The notes: a model not told the origin generated them from the sequence alone. Counted from the first letter of the stretch, positions 1-7,960 are shown. The stretch is DNA of 17,080 bases from Cyanobacteria bacterium UBA11153 (GCA_003511885.1 DOIX01000079.1:21775-38854), one strand, 5' to 3'. Translations and numbers: made by a program.

Positions 1-107
1 GACTAGGGACTAGGGACAGAGGGACAAAGGGACAAAGGGACTAGGGACAGAGGGGAAGAGAGTTTTGAGGAATGAGTAAAAATTCCTCACTGCCCCCTAG
101 TCCCTAG
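1..107. repeat. Heptamer repeat array with inverted copy
   Basis: Positions 1-56 are built from degenerate 7-base units of the GGGACTA / GGGACAA / GGGACAG kind. A short copy in the opposite orientation lies at 95-107 and can pair perfectly with 3-15 (13 bp). Between the arms is an 8-bp hairpin (66-73 with 82-89, loop of 8). Neither structure is followed by a T run on either strand, so an intrinsic terminator is not supported. The units resemble the short tandemly repeated repetitive sequences known in filamentous cyanobacteria. No gene is seen in the first 135 bases. Confidence 0.75.
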
Positions 108-135
108 CGCCAATTTCCCCAGCCCCTCAACTCAT

Positions 136-840
136 TCAAGCTGTTAATGGCTCAAAGAGTTCATTCATCCAGGTTTCAACTTTCCGGCGCAGACTGCTAG
201 AAGAACTGGAGGAAGAGAGAGAATTGAGGACACGTTGATAGTCTGCGATCGCGCAATTCCAATCACCGCGCAGATGGTAGGTACGCCCCCTTTCTCCTAA
301 TGCGCGATCGTTAAAACCGCCTAGGAGTAAAGCCATATCGAGATTTTCCAGGGCTAAATCGTATAATCCTAAGTCCCGAAATGAAATTGCCTGATTAATC
401 CAAGTGCGGACATTGCCGGGATTGAGATCGATCGCTTTTTCGTAGTCAGCTAGTGCTTTGCCAATTTGCCCAGTAGCCACGTAGTAATTGGCACGATTAT
501 TATAAGCATTATCTAATTGGGGATTGAGTTGTAACGCTCTGTTATAATCTGCGATCGCTTTTTCATTATCACCTATTTGGAAATAAATCAACCCCCGGTT
601 ATTGTAATCAACGGCGTGGATGGGATGATACTTAATCAATTGTGTGAGAAATGCGATCGCGCCTTTGTAATCTCCCTGTTTAACTTTATTTTGGGCCAAG
701 ACACGCAAGGTTTTTGCTGAATGGTTATCAGTTTTCCGAGATCCCAGTTTAACCGATCCCACTTTCTGGGCAGCCCTCTTCGTCATTGGCAACCACTGTT
801 GATTCCGATTTTGTCGATTTGCGAAAGCATGACCCTTCAT
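136..840 (-). CDS. TPR-repeat protein
   Basis: A 234-residue protein made almost entirely of tetratricopeptide repeats. Units can be seen at about residues 44-76, 78-110, 112-144, 146-178 and 180-206, with the usual pattern of G/A at position 8, Y/F/A around position 20 and a P near the end (for example ALQLNP and AIDLNP). TPR arrays form superhelical scaffolds for protein binding, and the partner cannot be inferred here. Residues 1-40 are basic and polar with no signal peptide or membrane segment, so it is probably cytoplasmic. The start at 840 was chosen because GGAGGAGT lies just upstream; a start 30 bases further upstream has no such site. A run of eight serines (209-216) sits between the last repeat and a short charged C-terminus. 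Heptamer arrays lie on both sides. Family assignment is sure, role unknown. Confidence 0.88.
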   Translation of the reverse strand: MKGHAFANRQNRNQQWLPMTKRAAQKVGSVKLGSRKTDNHSAKTLRVLAQNKVKQGDYKGAIAFLTQLIKYHPIHAVDYNNRGLIYFQIGDNEKAIADYNRALQLNPQLDNAYNNRANYYVATGQIGKALADYEKAIDLNPGNVRTWINQAISFRDLGLYDLALENLDMALLLGGFNDRALGERGRTYHLRGDWNCAIADYQRVLNSLSSSSSSSSLRRKVETWMNELFEPLTA

Positions 841-1170
841 AATACTCCTCCAACCTTTCCTGCCGCCCATCCCTAGGGCTTATTTACAATTAAGATTACG
901 TCTGGTAGTCCCCTGCTAGTGCATCTGGATGTGTCACTTCTTTATGCGTCTTCATTTCGCCACTACCACCCAGCCCATCTCTTCAAGTTTTGGCGATTCT
1001 TCAAGAATCTACAGGATAACCTGGTGTATTTCCTGAAAGATTAAAATTTTCCGTAAGGGAAGGGTTTTAGCCTTTCCCTGGAGCAGATGAAAGTCTCAAA
1101 TCAAAAGAGACTCCATCTTCCCATATCCTTCATTATCCCAGTGGTGCTTCAGGAATTGGCACATTGACAA

Positions 1171-1237
1171 ATGTTTTCATCTCGCGATCGTACATCTAAG
1201 ATCGCTGATGGAAAACATGGAAGACATTTTTTGTCTT
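1171..1237. other. Paired hairpins downstream of the kinase gene
   Basis: Positions 1171-1189 and 1200-1218 form an interrupted stem of about 17 bp. ATGTTTTC pairs with GAAAACAT, ATC with GAT, and GCGATC with GATCGC, separated by a one-base bulge and a small internal loop; the loop is 10 bases (1190-1199). A second stem follows at once: AAGACA (1221-1226) with TGTCTT (1232-1237) around five T. It lies about 85 bases past the stop codon of the kinase, so it could stabilise or end that transcript, but there is no clean T tract on the minus strand. Confidence 0.5.
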
Positions 1238-1240
1238 TCC

Positions 1241-1300
1241 CTAGCCCCTAGCCCCTAGTCCCTAGCCCCTAGTCCCTAGCCCCTAGCCCCTAGCCCCTAT
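1241..1300. repeat. CTAGCCC heptamer tandem array
   Basis: Eight consecutive 7-base units cover 1241-1296, six CTAGCCC and two CTAGTCC, followed by a degenerate ninth unit. The array begins three bases after the small hairpin and ends about 20 bases before the kinase stop codon. It is the same sequence family as the array at 1-107. Confidence 0.92.
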
Positions 1301-1321
1301 GTCCGATTCCCTCAAAGGGGT

Positions 1322-4192
1322 TTAATTGTCAATGGCTGTCACAGGTACAGGTGTAGTTTTGTGTTGTGTTTGGTGGATAGCCATTTTGCCATTAGTTTGA
1401 GCTTCGCTATATTGAAGTACCGGGAGTTCGATCGCAAATTCTGTTCCTTCTCCTGGTGCGGAAGTACAGTGGAGAATACCGCCATGCTTTTCCACCACAA
1501 TTTGATAGCTAATTGATAGTCCCAACCCCGTACCTTTCCCAATTGGTTTTGTCGTAAAGAAAGGATCGAAAAGTTTTGACTTTACCTCTTCTGTCATACC
1601 TGGCCCATTATCAGCAATTCTGATCGTAACCCGATCGTTATTTAATCTTTCTGTAATAATCCAAATCGTAGGACTCTCAATGGTCTTTCCTTTAACAATA
1701 TGGTAGCGATTCCCTACTCCAAACTCTGCCAAAGCATCAATGGCATTATTAATTAGATTCAGAAAAACTTGATTGATCTGAGATGGATAACAATCCACTC
1801 TAGGCAAGTCTCCATAGTCTTCAATTAATTCAATCGATGGATGCTGACCATTGCCTTTAAAGCGATTCCGTAAAATTAATAAAGTACTCTCTATCCCTTC
1901 GTGGAGATTTACTGAGTACATTTCACCTCTGTCGGTGCGAGAAAAATTGCGCAAGCTTCCCACTAAATGGCGAATCCTTTCCGCACCAATTTCCATAGAC
2001 GAGATAGTTTTTGGTAAATCTTTAATCAGGAATTCCATCTCAATAGTTTGAGCATAATCTTGAATTTCTGAAATAGGTTCTGGATAATATTTTTGATAGA
2101 GTTTTACTAATTCTAATAAGTTCTGCGTATATTCTTTTGCATAGTGAAGGTTTCCGTAAATAAAACTGGTGGGGTTATTAATTTCATGGGCTATACCAGC
2201 CACGAGCGTACCCAAAGTGGACATTTTCTCAGTTTGTACCAACTGCGCTTGGTAGGATTGTAGATCGTGTAAAGCTTGCTTGAGTTGTTTGGCTTGAGCT
2301 GTGGCTATGGCTGCTGTAGTGCAACTTTGAGCGTATAATTCAGCTTGATCGATACCACTGGAGAGTTGGTCAACTACCGATGCAATTAATTCTACCTCGC
2401 GATCGCTCCAAGAACGGCGATCGCGAAAATGTTCGCAAACCACTACGCCAATTTTTTGAGCGCGAGTATGGACTGGTGCAATCAACAAAGCTTTCAGCCC
2501 CGATGCCATCAAGGAATTTGCACTCTCCCGCAACACCGAGTTTTGGTGGTTGAGCGGGATACGATCGCCATGGCAACTGCTAATATCAATCTGGACTTCT
2601 GTATAGAGTCGATCGATTCGCAACATACATTGCTTTTCCAGTAATTCTGTTAACCCTTCCAAGCAATCTAAACTGCTTTGTTTTTCTCCCTCACCAAGGG
2701 GTTCGCTGGCTTCTTCCATCAACTCAAAAGTAGATTCATCTCCATTGGGATGATACCAGAAAAATTGGCAACGATCGATTTGTAGTAAGGAACGAATTTC
2801 CTTAACTGCTGTACTCAAAATTCGATCTAATTCTAAGGAATTTCTAATTTGACTGGAGAGACGGCGTTGCAGGAGTTTTTCTCGCGCTTCCAATTCTTTA
2901 AATCGCGATTGTGCTTCCAAAAGTTGATCTTGAGTTTTTTGCAGGCGAGCGTTTGCGGCTTCTATTTCGCGAGATTTTTGTTCTACCTGACAGCTATATT
3001 GAATGGACTGAGATACTTCCGCCAGCATATCAAAAACGATCGGGGAAATACAGTCTTCTAATTCTTCAATTCCTAACCAAGGCTGGGGTTTAATTGCCCC
3101 AGGGCTGGTAAAGACAATTTTAAATTGTCCGTTGGGCAAAATCTGGCCAATCCGACAATATTTTCTGGTGTGGTTATTCTTTTCTATCTTAATTTTGCCG
3201 CCCGGTGCATGGAAAGTTTGTCCGTAAGCTGCCTCTCGCACCAAATCTACATCAAATGAACCTGCTTTTTCCACGGCTTGTTTCCAGAGGTAAACTTGAA
3301 CGTAGGCTGATTCAATGGAATCGCTGGTTACTCTATCTTTTCCGTAATGCTCCTGGAAATTCTGGACAAATGTCAAATTTTCAGGAGTATTGATACTTTG
3401 AAAGTAACTCCAGCTCGCATAATGTCCAGCAGCATTATTACCGCCAATTCGCCGCAATTCTTCTTCGGATACACTCACGGCAACAATGGGAATTTCTTGA
3501 GAACTAATTCCTGCTTCTTTATATTGTTGGTAGAAGGCTAAATTACTATCGCCATTGAGAGTATTAAAGACAACATCAGGTTGAAAATATTTAATTTTAT
3601 CTATCAAATCTCCAAATTCTGTTGTACCCAATTCTACATATTCTTCCCCAACCAAACTGCCACCTTTACTTTTGAGTAAAGATCTGATTAATTTGTTAGC
3701 AGTACGGGGAAAAACGTAATTTGAGCCGATCAGATAAAAACGCTTACCTTTTTGGTTAATAAACCATTCTACCGCTGGTCCCACTTGTTGATTAGGACAC
3801 ATACCTGTATAAAAAATGTGGCGAGAACATTCTAGCCCTTCATATTCCACTGGATACCACATCACGGCATTAAATTCTTCTAATACAGGCAAAACTGCCT
3901 TGCGACAAGCTGATGTCCAACCACCAAAAATCGTTGCTACTCGATCTTTTTGCAGCAGCTTCCTTGCTTTCAGAGCAAAGGTGGCTGGATTTGATGCACC
4001 ATCTTCGATCGTGGGTACGATAATTTTACCGAGAATGCCACCTGCTTGATTGATTTGGGCAATCGCCATTAATTCTGCATCCATTAAGGATGCTTCACTA
4101 ATTGACATCGTACCACTCAAGGAGTGCAAAATTCCCACAGGTATAGTGGCTCCAGATTTTGTCAATAATTTCTGTGTCTCATTCATTTCCAC
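1322..4192 (-). CDS. Soluble sensor histidine kinase with UrtA-like sensor
   Basis: A 956-residue hybrid of a solute-binding protein and a kinase. Residues 15-365 match the UrtA-type urea-binding family: VGILHSLSGTM, EDGASNP, WYPVEYEGLECS, YVFPRTANK, FNTLNGDSN and RVTSD are all readable. There is no signal peptide or membrane segment, so the sensor should be cytoplasmic, as in AmiC. A coiled coil follows (400-450), then a GAF domain (453-618), and a kinase core with H-box AHEINNP (phosphoacceptor H669), N-box NLINNAID (812-819), G1 DNGPGM, F-box DPFFTT and G2 GKGTGLGLS (885-893). The enzyme should autophosphorylate on H669 in response to a small amide or urea and pass the phosphate to a response regulator, but none is encoded nearby. 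The start is GTG at 4192; ATG at 4186 is an equal alternative. A candidate NtcA promoter lies upstream. The ligand is inferred. Confidence 0.92.
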   Translation of the reverse strand: MEMNETQKLLTKSGATIPVGILHSLSGTMSISEASLMDAELMAIAQINQAGGILGKIIVPTIEDGASNPATFALKARKLLQKDRVATIFGGWTSACRKAVLPVLEEFNAVMWYPVEYEGLECSRHIFYTGMCPNQQVGPAVEWFINQKGKRFYLIGSNYVFPRTANKLIRSLLKSKGGSLVGEEYVELGTTEFGDLIDKIKYFQPDVVFNTLNGDSNLAFYQQYKEAGISSQEIPIVAVSVSEEELRRIGGNNAAGHYASWSYFQSINTPENLTFVQNFQEHYGKDRVTSDSIESAYVQVYLWKQAVEKAGSFDVDLVREAAYGQTFHAPGGKIKIEKNNHTRKYCRIGQILPNGQFKIVFTSPGAIKPQPWLGIEELEDCISPIVFDMLAEVSQSIQYSCQVEQKSREIEAANARLQKTQDQLLEAQSRFKELEAREKLLQRRLSSQIRNSLELDRILSTAVKEIRSLLQIDRCQFFWYHPNGDESTFELMEEASEPLGEGEKQSSLDCLEGLTELLEKQCMLRIDRLYTEVQIDISSCHGDRIPLNHQNSVLRESANSLMASGLKALLIAPVHTRAQKIGVVVCEHFRDRRSWSDREVELIASVVDQLSSGIDQAELYAQSCTTAAIATAQAKQLKQALHDLQSYQAQLVQTEKMSTLGTLVAGIAHEINNPTSFIYGNLHYAKEYTQNLLELVKLYQKYYPEPISEIQDYAQTIEMEFLIKDLPKTISSMEIGAERIRHLVGSLRNFSRTDRGEMYSVNLHEGIESTLLILRNRFKGNGQHPSIELIEDYGDLPRVDCYPSQINQVFLNLINNAIDALAEFGVGNRYHIVKGKTIESPTIWIITERLNNDRVTIRIADNGPGMTEEVKSKLFDPFFTTKPIGKGTGLGLSISYQIVVEKHGGILHCTSAPGEGTEFAIELPVLQYSEAQTNGKMAIHQTQHKTTPVPVTAIDN

Positions 4193-4640
4193 TTATTTCC
4201 CACAATTTTTCCGGTTTCTACTCTGAATTGGTTGATGCCAACTCTTGGTGGATTTAGATTCCTTTGTTTTGAGATTTTGCACCATTTTTGAGCCAAGGTT
4301 GGTATTCTCCAAGTTCACTTAATAAGTATGATGTTAGTAGGGACTTTTCCTGACTCCTGTTATTGAGATTGGTGTACAATCTCAGTTTGACTCAAGTCAC
4401 GGATTCAATCAATTTGCCAGTTACTTGCTTCAGATATCGCGATCGCTAATAGTTAGTAGTTCTCCTCTTAACTTCCACTATTAACAATTAACCATTGGTT
4501 ATTTGCTATTTTTGCAACGCTGGAGGCGATTGCAAGCAGCTTGAGTTACAATCGCTAGGGGTTACCCTACTGCACTATGCCATCTAACATCTCATCAAAA
4601 TTTTTTAATACTGGAATTTTTTCATTGTTCGCATTATTGG

Positions 4641-4683
4641 ATTTTAGCTTTAATTTTTCCTCTCCAGTTGTATCCATTTTTAC
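4641..4683 (-). promoter_or_regulatory. Candidate NtcA-activated promoter
   Basis: On the minus strand the palindrome GTAAAAATGGATAC (4670-4683) fits the NtcA consensus GTA-N8-TAC exactly. It is followed 23 bases later by TAAAAT (4641-4646), which fits the TAN3T -10 element of class II NtcA promoters. The direction is toward the kinase gene with the UrtA-like sensor, which would make sense for a global nitrogen regulator. The distance to the start codon (about 440 bases) is long, and a chance match to a six-base consensus is possible. Confidence 0.45.
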
Positions 4684-4812
4684 CTTATTAGCCTCAAATA
4701 TGAAATCAATATAAAATTTAAGGGGTGGAAAATTTTCACTGAGATACTATAGATTTCCTGTGATTATCGAGGGTAATGGCTAGTCCTTAATTCTTAATTG
4801 CTAAATCTCACT

Positions 4813-4833
4813 CCCCATTCCCCATTCCCCATT
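4813..4833. repeat. CCCCATT heptamer repeat (3 copies)
   Basis: Three perfect CCCCATT units end three bases before the stop codon of the ABC exporter gene (minus strand). On the other strand the unit reads AATGGGG, the same family as the heptamers inside the end of the cyclo-ligase gene at 16842-16862. Confidence 0.9.
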
Positions 4834-4836
4834 CCC

Positions 4837-6582
4837 TTAATGGAGAATTTCCTCAATCTGATTTTGACTCCAAAGGGTGCGATAAAGACCAGGACTTTCT
4901 ACTAATTCTGTATGAGTGCCGCTTTGGACAATTTTCCCTCTGTCCATAACCAAAATCCGATCTGCAGTAGCAGCAGCAGAAAGTTGGTGGGAGATAAAAA
5001 TAACCGTTTTTCTATGTGCGCTGGTGGAGAGATTTTCGAGAATTTGAGTCGCAGTTTGATTGTCAACGCTAGAAAGTGCATCATCCAAAATTAGCACGGG
5101 TGCATCCATTAACAGCGCCCGCGCTAAAGCTGTCCGCTGTCTTTGCCCTCCAGACAGGGTAATCCCCCTTTCTCCGACTATTGTTTCGTATTTTTGAGGA
5201 AAGTTAAGAATTTCTGAGTATATTTGCGCTTGCTTGGCAACATATTCTACTTCTGATTGTTCGCTCAAGGGGCAACCGTAGCGGATATTATTTTTAATAC
5301 TGGTACTGAAGAGAAAACTTTCTTGGGGAACATAAGCAATCGCACCCCGCAATTCTTTTAATGGTAACTGCGTAATATCATAACCATCCAAGAATAACTG
5401 ATTTGGTTTAATATCTAACAAACGGGGAAAGGCATTCGCTAAAGTAGATTTACCAGAGCCAATTGCCCCGACAATAGCGACTGTTTCACCTGGATTAATT
5501 GTGAAGCTAATATCTTTAAGTGCTGGTGTTTTAGCACCAGGGAATGTATAAGTAAGATGGTTAGCGCTTAATTCACCTTTGACAGGTTGAGAGAGATTAA
5601 TTGTCTCTTTGACATCTTGAATTTTCGGTTCAACAATGAGAATGGATTCAACTCGATCTATACTAACTTCACCCCGTTGATAGGTACTAATCGTAAATCC
5701 TAGCAGGGCAGTAGGGAAAACCAAACGCTCTGCATAAATAATCAGTGCCACAAAACCACCAATCGTAATTTCACCTTTTGCGATCGCAGTTGATCCAAAC
5801 CACATCAAAGCTAGTAAACTGACGAAAGCTAGAGCTTCTATCACTGGAAATAAAACATTCCGAGTCGCAGCTAAACTAATATTTGCTCCTAATAAACGCT
5901 GGTTAAGCTGCCGGAAAGCGCGGCGTTCGTTTTCTTCTTGGGCGTAAATTTTAATTAGGGAGATACCGCTCATATCTTCCTGAATCATTTCGCTTAAGTT
6001 AGATAATTCTTCCTGAACTTCTTCCTGTTGATTCCGCAGCTTCTCGCTAAATAGTTGGACGATCGTTAACATGAAGGGATAAATTGCGATCGCCATCACC
6101 GTTAAGTTAACGCTAATCGACATCATCAGAGGGAGAGTCATCCCGTAGGCAAATATAATATTCGCCAGACTTAAAACGGAAAACCCTAACAAACGCCGGA
6201 TATTATCCACATCACTGGTAGCCCGGTTAATCAAATCTCCTGATGTATTTGTAGCAAAATAAGAAGGTTCTAGCATTAGTAAATGCTGGAAAATCTTTTG
6301 CTTGAGATCGAATTCTACCTTACGTCCAACTCCAAAAATCAGAATCCTCGATGCCATCCTAATCCCCCACATTAGAGAACTAAGAATGAGGATTAATAAG
6401 ACAAAACGCCAGATACTGTCAAAACTGAAAGCAGTACGGAGTCGATCGATACCATCCTTTAAGAGTAAAGGAATATAAACACCAATTCCATTAACAACTA
6501 ACAGGGCAACGATCCCTTGGTATGCCTGACTTCGATGAGGACGCAGATAAGCCAATAGTTTTTTAATTCGCGAGTTAGCCAT
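4837..6582 (-). CDS. ABC exporter half-transporter (MsbA/MdlA type)
   Basis: A 581-residue fusion of a six-helix type I exporter membrane domain (about 20-315) and an ATPase domain (about 335-575), the usual length for this family. Hydrophobic segments lie around 22-42, 57-82, 133-155, 158-178, 244-264 and 271-298. The ATPase has A-loop Y345, Walker A GAIGSGKST (372-380), Q-loop Q420, signature LSGGQ (476-480), Walker B ending at D500, and switch H532. The residue after Walker B, normally the catalytic glutamate, is aspartate (D501, LILDDALSS). This is typical of the degenerate half of heterodimeric exporters and of MdlA-like proteins. No partner subunit is encoded in the window. Substrate unknown; lipid, peptide or drug export are all possible. 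No strong ribosome binding site precedes the ATG. It shares strand with the DUF218 gene 110 bases upstream and may be co-transcribed. Confidence 0.93.
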   Translation of the reverse strand: MANSRIKKLLAYLRPHRSQAYQGIVALLVVNGIGVYIPLLLKDGIDRLRTAFSFDSIWRFVLLILILSSLMWGIRMASRILIFGVGRKVEFDLKQKIFQHLLMLEPSYFATNTSGDLINRATSDVDNIRRLLGFSVLSLANIIFAYGMTLPLMMSISVNLTVMAIAIYPFMLTIVQLFSEKLRNQQEEVQEELSNLSEMIQEDMSGISLIKIYAQEENERRAFRQLNQRLLGANISLAATRNVLFPVIEALAFVSLLALMWFGSTAIAKGEITIGGFVALIIYAERLVFPTALLGFTISTYQRGEVSIDRVESILIVEPKIQDVKETINLSQPVKGELSANHLTYTFPGAKTPALKDISFTINPGETVAIVGAIGSGKSTLANAFPRLLDIKPNQLFLDGYDITQLPLKELRGAIAYVPQESFLFSTSIKNNIRYGCPLSEQSEVEYVAKQAQIYSEILNFPQKYETIVGERGITLSGGQRQRTALARALLMDAPVLILDDALSSVDNQTATQILENLSTSAHRKTVIFISHQLSAAATADRILVMDRGKIVQSGTHTELVESPGLYRTLWSQNQIEEILH

Positions 6583-6662
6583 TTTATAGCAGTGGACATT
6601 TCATAATGGACTCTTAACAATTACTGGATGTAAATCAAACCCTTCTCGCTTCCCTGAATAAA

Positions 6663-6689
6663 ATAACTATAACCAATAACCAATAACTA
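6663..6689. repeat. ATAACCA heptamer repeat
   Basis: Two perfect ATAACCA units (6669-6682) followed by ATAACTA (6683-6689), preceded by a related ATAACTA at 6663. The array stops three bases before the stop codon of the DUF218 gene on the minus strand, repeating the pattern seen at the end of the ABC exporter gene. Confidence 0.75.
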
Positions 6690-6692
6690 ATC

Positions 6693-7688
6693 TTAAAATA
6701 TTCCCGGTGCTAGCCAACCACGTAAGTAATAGTAAATCGAGGATAAAAATTCCTCAAACACCCGCGTGGTAACTCTAAGTGCTTCCACCGAAGGAATCAG
6801 AGAATCAATCTGAAAGGTTGGGGGAGTTGCTTTTTGGTTATTAGAAGTTGCACCAGACTGAAACCGGAAGAAACCAGTTGGTTTGGCAATAACATTCGCG
6901 AGACCAACATCTTTAAAAGTTTGTCGAGTCCGATTGCTATTGACAGCCGAATTAACGACAAAAATCCGTCGATTAGCTAAACCCCGTTCCCTTAATATTT
7001 TTTCTGAAGCTTCGGCAGCACCACGCAAATCTGTACTCTTGGTATCGAGGGTAATCTGGCTTTCCGGAACACCTAAATTAACCAGCAACGTCCGGATATC
7101 ATTGGCTTCAATGTTCTGCTCTTTACTCCCTTGTAAATTCGATCTCGGACCGCCACTGACGATTACTAAAGGATCGTTGCCCGATTGGCGATAGAGTTGA
7201 GCAGTATATAGAATGCGATCGCCTGTGTCGGTGAGCTGAATTTGAGTTCGAGGAGGTATATTGGGTTGGGTGGTTCCTTGTCCGATTAAGACAATCGCAG
7301 CAGCACTTCGCGTTGCTGCCTCTTGAGCTGTGAAAGCTCGTTGTTCAGCACCTTGGGCTAGCAAGTTGGAAACTAATGGGGTACTCGAAAGCAGCAAAAT
7401 TAGTAGGGCTGCTAAAACCTCATTTTTGGATTTATCCAGCCCTTTCCGCATGGCAAAGCCTAGGAGTAGAATACAGGCTCCTACAGGCTTGAGCGGAAAT
7501 GATAGCACGTGCCAAATAGACGACACTAATTGATTGGAAGGCGAGAAAAACCCGATCGCGATCGCGGCAAACAAAAACAAAGCCCCAATCAAGGTAAAAT
7601 ACTCTTTAGGTATAATTTCCTTGAAGAGCTTATAGAGCATGATTGTGATTAGTAACCACAGCAATATTTGGGTAAGCAGTAGAAACAT
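6693..7688 (-). CDS. Membrane-anchored DUF218/YdcF-like protein
   Basis: A 331-residue protein. Four hydrophobic segments (about 3-20, 31-48, 60-79, 89-107) precede a soluble domain (about 128-312) of the DUF218 family, related to YdcF, SanA and ElyC; ElyC is linked to envelope or cell-wall precursor metabolism in E. coli. Family features visible are AAIVLIGQG (130-138), a conserved strand with GG (VIVSGGPRS, 176-183), E194, and VNLGVPESQITLD (203-215). Two family motifs are altered: the usual S-x-N-T-x-E-N region reads STDLRGAAE, and the usual TSA-x-H-x-x-R reads NSAVNSNRTR, so the expected histidine is absent. The domain may keep the fold with a changed or lost activity. The soluble part probably faces the periplasm or lumen, but orientation is not determined. 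It lies upstream of the ABC exporter on the same strand and diverges from galE. Exact function unknown. Confidence 0.82.
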   Translation of the reverse strand: MFLLLTQILLWLLITIMLYKLFKEIIPKEYFTLIGALFLFAAIAIGFFSPSNQLVSSIWHVLSFPLKPVGACILLLGFAMRKGLDKSKNEVLAALLILLLSSTPLVSNLLAQGAEQRAFTAQEAATRSAAAIVLIGQGTTQPNIPPRTQIQLTDTGDRILYTAQLYRQSGNDPLVIVSGGPRSNLQGSKEQNIEANDIRTLLVNLGVPESQITLDTKSTDLRGAAEASEKILRERGLANRRIFVVNSAVNSNRTRQTFKDVGLANVIAKPTGFFRFQSGATSNNQKATPPTFQIDSLIPSVEALRVTTRVFEEFLSSIYYYLRGWLAPGIF

Positions 7689-7860
7689 GGTTAATCAACT
7701 GTAAGTAGTTGGGTGAGAAACCTTAACCTAGACGGCGCAGTAGCAATCCACTAAACATTAAGGATGAGAGGATCGCGATATATCTGCCAATATTACTACC
7801 TATTCGCAAGACCTCCTTACTCCGGATTGGTGACTGGGGAGTTTTCACCATCTGTGACAA

Positions 7861-7902
7861 CAAATAACAAATAACAAATAACAAATAACAAATAACAAAC
7901 AA
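7861..7902. repeat. CAAATAA heptamer tandem array
   Basis: Five perfect CAAATAA units occupy 7861-7895, followed by CAAACAA. The array lies in the divergent intergenic region between the DUF218 gene and galE, about 60 bases upstream of the galE start codon. A possible -10 (TATAAA, 7931-7936) lies between them, without a convincing -35. Confidence 0.93.
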
Positions 7903-7960
7903 CCAATGACCGGGCAGACTCCTGTTAGGCTATAAAACGAAATATGCGAATGGTGTTAGC

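Larger units (their letters stand above)
841..1321. other. Intergenic region with palindrome, hairpins and repeats
   Basis: No gene is supported in these 481 bases. They hold the ribosome binding site of the TPR gene at the left edge, a perfect 15-base palindrome at 995-1009 (GATTCTT-C-AAGAATC), a weak hairpin around GGGAAGG...CCTTTCCC near 1060-1080, a strong hairpin at 1171-1218, a small hairpin at 1221-1237 and a heptamer array at 1241-1300. The region is both the downstream region of the histidine kinase gene and the upstream region of the TPR gene. Confidence 0.7.
4193..4836. other. Long intergenic region upstream of the kinase
   Basis: No gene is supported in these 644 AT-rich bases. 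They contain a candidate NtcA promoter (4641-4683, minus strand), a 7-bp stem GCGATTG (4526-4532) with CAATCGC (4549-4555), a small hairpin TAGGG-gtta-CCCTA (4556-4569), a HIP1 octamer near 4438, and three CCCCATT heptamers at 4813-4833. If the promoter is real, the kinase mRNA has a leader of about 440 bases that would include both hairpins. Confidence 0.65.

Noticed and set aside
66..107. Hairpins at the left edge as a terminator for the TPR gene
   Set aside because: Neither strand shows a T tract after the stem; the pairing is explained by inverted heptamer copies.
841..870. An upstream start for the TPR protein at 870
   Set aside because: A strong GGAGGAGT lies between the two starts, directly in front of the ATG at 840, so translation most likely begins there.
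2546..2580. A Cys-His pair (C540-H541) in the GAF domain of the kinase, reminiscent of bilin-binding photoreceptors
   Set aside because: In phytochromes and cyanobacteriochromes the pair lies about a dozen residues before the A-N-L-V-V-P-I strand. Here about 28 residues separate it from the equivalent LKALLIAPV, and the surrounding chromophore motif is absent.
6883..7194. A 103-codon plus-strand frame opposite the DUF218 gene
   Set aside because: It lies wholly antisense to a coherent membrane protein and its translation has no domain.
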